A stretch of DNA of 64,000 nt, from positions 70,495,751-70,559,750 of the forward strand of contig CM077596.1 of assembly GCA_039654915.1 (NCBI GenBank), in the 5' to 3' direction. The notes below the pieces were generated by a model. It saw nothing but the letters and a program-made list of their open reading frames with translations, ran no database searches and had not been told where the DNA came from. This stretch comes from Aquilaria yunnanensis. Taxonomy: Eukaryota; Streptophyta; Magnoliopsida; Malvales; Thymelaeaceae. Every line of letters starts with the position of its first letter. Within the stretch, counting starts at the first letter, position 1. Position numbers and translations under genes: made by a program. Positions 60,601 through 64,000 of the stretch are shown piece after piece.

Positions 60601-61534
60601 CTTTAACATTTTTGGCTCATTTAGGATATAGGACAGAGGAGGTTTCAGATCCTCTAACCTATCATTAACAATTATGGATTACCGATCAATCGAAACTACT
60701 ATGTTGCTAGAACTAACAGAGAAACAAAACGATAATGCTCCTTAAGTCTCAAATTCAATGCAACAGGAAGAAAACATCATAAAAATTCAGTATCATTGAA
60801 GAAAGTAAACCTTGTATTCTTACTTCCTCATTGCAACAAAATAAAGTAACAAGGCCTTAAGTAAAATAACAGACAAGTACTAGAAGTAGTAGAAGAATTC
60901 CAAGAGCAAATCACCGACCCAAAGCGCCAGAAATGCCCGACTTTCCTCCAGAACCCGGCCCGGCACCACCATACCAATCCTCCCTTCTGACCTTCTTCCC
61001 GCCGCTCCCAACATCGTCCTCATCTTCCCCGTACTCCTCCTCATAATACTCCCTGCCACGAGGCTTTTTGGAACCCACGGCTGAGACGGGCAAGGGACCC
61101 GGAACCCTCCCCGCATCCGACCCAGAATGGTACCCGTAATGGCCAGGCACATAGTGCCGGGGCCCGACGGGCCCGCCGAGAATGCTTCGAACGGGCAAGA
61201 GGAAGTAGAACTCCTTGTCTCCGATCTGAAGGAGGTCCTGCGAATCGAGTTTGATGGGAGGGCTTCCTGGGAGGTGTAGGACGCCCTCGACAAGGCAGCC
61301 GTTCTTGCCGAGGACCTCAAGGGCGAAACGGCGGCGGGTGAAGTCATAGAAGATTCGAGCGTGGTGGCGCGAGATGTTCATGCCGCCACCGAGGCTGGAT
61401 AGGTCGACGTCGACCGTCGATTTCTTGGAGTTCCGGCCGAGCATGATGGAGTAGGTCTGCATATAGTACTCGAAGTCCTCACCTTGTAGCTTCGCGAACC
61501 CGGCTTCGACGTCGCTTCCACCAGTCGTTCCCAT
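57684..61534 (-). CDS. FHA2: FHA-domain protein, FHA2 type
   Basis: Three coding exons on the minus strand: 61,534-60,919, 60,241-60,075 and 57,893-57,684, for 330 residues (Arabidopsis FHA2 is of similar size). The FHA domain covers about residues 28-105, with the phospho-threonine-binding signature G33-R34, S55-R56-H57-H58 and N78-G79. An acidic/basic middle (EEEYGEDEDD, KKVRRED) follows. The C-terminal part (EEKDVVSSVATVLSDLCGPG, then WMPMEKLHAELMEQYGSVWHH, then VRRYLTSEDW, then GLLMLLRKYPEHFVINTRSKG) matches the conserved plant FHA2 tail. FHA2 proteins are nuclear regulators; the yeast relative FHL1 controls ribosomal-protein genes, and Arabidopsis FHA2 has been linked to flower development. 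Exon 1 must end at a poor donor, GTCGGT, to keep the frame; the acceptor may instead be 60,236, six bases on. Intron 2 (2.2 kb) holds a MULE-like MITE. Confidence 0.95.
58713..59455. mobile_element. Mutator-like non-autonomous element in the FHA2 intron
   Basis: Both ends read GGGAGAAGGTGCAAAATT inward, with terminal repeats of about 115 bp (GTTGCAAATTTGTCACTAAT/GTTGCAAATTTGCCACTAAT, then GGGAGCAATTTTG/AGGAGCAATTTTG). The 10-bp duplication TAGGAAGGAA is exact (58,703-58,712 and 59,456-59,465). The interior has no gene. Inserted in intron 2 of the FHA2-type gene. Confidence 0.9.
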
Positions 61535-61539
61535 GGCCG

Positions 61540-63150
61540 GAGGATCTGTCAGGGATCAGCAACTATCGAATTGGATTGAGAAGAGAATTGAAACATTTCT
61601 CGGCCTGCAGAGCGCGTAAGGCGTGTTTGGGAATTGGGCATCATTGTTCTTCTCGTCTAAAACTCACCATAACCCCCTAAATTATATCTTTAATTTAGAA
61701 AATGACGACATGCATTTATTTCTTACTTATAAGTCATCAAGGTCAGGTAGCATTATGGAAAGGAAAAAAGATGGTATTTAATAGTCCATTATAATGACGG
61801 ACGCATCACTGTCCATCCGAATCCGATATCCAATCATAAATTGTTATGCCCGTTGCGGTAATAGACTACTCCAATAACAACAATGTGCATGGAAAAGTTT
61901 AATGTCTTGAGTAAGGCATTTTAAGTTTGATCCAGAGTCTTGTTTATGAAAAAGACCTAATATGGGATTGAGAGGTGAGAAACTCTCGCTTTGATACCTA
62001 ATAAAACCTCAAAAAAATTACTCTTCATCTAGCAGGTGCATGAGAGCCTAAATGAGCCAAGGCATGGCACCATACCAATCCATTAAGGTAATTACACAAT
62101 TACTGGGATGAAGGACAAGGCTTTTTACAAAGAACATGCCTTAAACCTTTCCATTGCCACAATGAAAGGGAAAAGCATACGTCAACCAACAGAGCTGCCA
62201 GCCTAACTCGTGAAACCTGCAGCAGGTCCTGCACTTGCCAAAATCAAATCCCAACACGAATAAGTCAATTTCGTTAAGTATGAAGTGTGTCCTTCAATGA
62301 ATTGACTGACAGGAGATGATATTGCCTCATTCAATAGAGTAATAATTAAATATACATCATTTAGTAATATACCATACTCTGAATTCTTCAGGACTAGCGC
62401 AATGCAATGGCATTAGCAAATTATCCACTTTGCCTACGGAACCCTAAAAGTGCGTTTTCCACCATTTCTTAAGGAAATCTGATTTTCTTAAGAGGGGTAG
62501 CGTCTCTTGAAATTTTTTTTTTCCATTCATTAATCATCATTTTGATAATTTTTTTTAAAATAAAAAGTGATAATTTTATATTTTATTCTATTTTTTGTCA
62601 ATATCATATGGTATTTGAAGTTAATTAACACTCATGATATGAATTATGGACAGATAATAGGCCGGAGAAAAGCTTATTAAGAATCCAAAACGAATGTAGT
62701 TTGTCCTCCCTTCTTCTTCTGTTATTTTTTTTAAATTTTTTTTAATAACTCTAAAACTATAAAAATTTCTACAAATTAAAACAACTCTATAAAGATGACG
62801 TTACACATCATAATTGGTGCAAGTTACATGTGCAAAACTCACCTAGAGTTTAGGGTTAATTTTTTTTTTCTGTAATATACGGAAAATCCTTATATACACA
62901 TTCACAGGCATGATCGGTACATTTAGAACATTTGTCATTGTGGGCCCGTTAATAATGAACGGTTCAAATGTGTTAGTTCTCGCTTAACAAGTTATCTAAT
63001 TATAATATGGAAAAACTAAAGGCTAGTACCGCTATTGAGAAAACCAATGATGCAAATCAAGAAACCAAAAACATATGTTCTAATAACTAGTATTTGACCT
63101 AATTGTTATATATACAAAATTTAAAGTTGTTACTGTTATGTTCAAAATCC
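61540..63150. other. FHA2 promoter region and gene-free DNA
   Basis: The first 100 bp or so is the probable leader and promoter of the minus-strand FHA2-type gene. The rest is AT-rich, with no coding or element boundary that I can support. Confidence 0.4.
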
Positions 63151-63154
63151 TTGG

Positions 63155-64000
63155 GGAAAAGTACAAAAAAAACCTGACTAAACTTATTGCTTTGGACACA
63201 TTTGGTCACCGTTTTTTTAAGTGGTGTTAAATCCAGTATTGAAGTCAAATTTTTGTGTCAAATGAGGTACCAACGTCTTAAAATGGGATGAATAACATGA
63301 CTGATGTAATTAATGGTAGAAAATTTCCATCAAATGGCAAAATATTCCGGCAGGAGATGATAATGTGGCAATTAAAGGTTGATTGCATGGAAAAATGACA
63401 TGCCATGCAGGCAAAACACAAACTAATGTGACAATGGGGATTTTGGGGTATTTCTGAGGCATTTAGGGATTTCTTGGGATTTTCTGAGGGATTTGGCCAT
63501 ATTTTTCCTCCACCTCCTTCTTCTTTGCCGCCCCATTATCCAGCTCCCCTGCCTTCATCCCCAACCACCTCCTCCATGCCATCCGCCTCTGCCGAACACC
63601 TCATTCACTGCATCCGCCTCCACTGAGCATCTCCTCCACCCCAACTCCTTGCCTAGCTCTTAGATTGTTCGCCAATTGGCGTTGCCCGCCTCCACTACCA
63701 GTCACCTCCTTCACCAACAACGTCACTTTATTTGCAATGTGTTCATTGATTTGCCAATTTGTTCACCGATTCACCAATTGTTCATTTATTCACTAATTTG
63801 TTCATTGATTGTTCGTCGTCCTATTTGTTCTTGGAGGCTGATTTGTTCATTGATTGACTTGATTCGCATCGTGGCTGGATCTACAACCGAGAAGTTGGAT
63901 CGGTGGTGTCCTTGTAGGCCGACTTGGCAGTAGTGAAGCCCACCAACATCTTCAACTTCGTCCGGATGAATTCAAACAGAAGAAGATAGTATTATTGGAG
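63155..64000. mobile_element. Left part of a probable Pack-type Mutator-like element, leaving the window
   Basis: Begins GGGGAAAAGTACAAAAAAAA, then CCTGACTAAACTTATTGC, a form common at plant MULE ends, followed by about 330 bp of arm-like sequence ('lose-interest' phrases such as GGCAAAATATTCCGGCAGG). It then switches to GC-rich DNA (CCTCCACCTCCTTCTTCTTT, CTCCACCCCAACTCC), likely passenger sequence. The right end lies outside, so the call cannot be confirmed here. Confidence 0.45.

Overview
The window reads as plant nuclear DNA, almost certainly from a eudicot. Host genes have GT-AG introns, non-coding DNA is AT-rich, and Stowaway MITEs, CACTA, hAT and Mutator-type elements are abundant. The best-matching host proteins are plant FHA2, the plant AP2-like protein of the At4g13040 type and a plant Tim17/22/23-like protein. 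I cannot name the species.

Layout. At the left end (about 2.1-3.0 kb) a two-exon minus-strand gene encodes a 47-residue protein. From about 3.9 to 45 kb lies a transposon island with no recognisable host gene. It holds Stowaway MITEs (one inside another) and then a three-level nest at 6.8-16.4 kb: a decayed ZMYM1-type hAT, split by an 8.7-kb fold-back element with a 10-bp target duplication, whose left terminal repeat was hit by a 3.6-kb hAT with an intact transposase and a perfect 8-bp duplication. A complete CACTA (En/Spm) element follows at 18,925-28,884, with tnpD-like and tnpA-like genes and a TAA duplication. After it come a 2.7-kb solo LTR (duplication CTGCT), a 981-bp non-autonomous hAT, and several Mutator-like or Pack-type elements carrying GC-rich passenger sequence.

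From about 46.6 kb to 61.5 kb the window becomes a normal gene neighbourhood: an AP2-like gene (+, 231 aa in six coding exons), a Tim17/22/23-like membrane protein gene (+, 196 aa in four exons) and an FHA2-type gene (-, 330 aa in three exons). The last 0.85 kb is the left part of another probable Mutator-like element that leaves the window.

Within the CACTA, tnpD would supply the transposase and tnpA the protein that binds the subterminal CCGACGGTTTT-type repeats. A third block of these repeats sits just upstream of tnpA, which suggests self-regulation. The tnpD leader contains a long, almost loop-less hairpin of about 236 bp. The host genes share no pathway: a transcription factor, a membrane protein and an FHA regulator.

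The most unusual items are the fold-back element (two inverted arrays, each itself palindromic and built of two short palindromes), its captured Myb/SANT exon in which tryptophan positions have become stops, and the CACTA leader hairpin.
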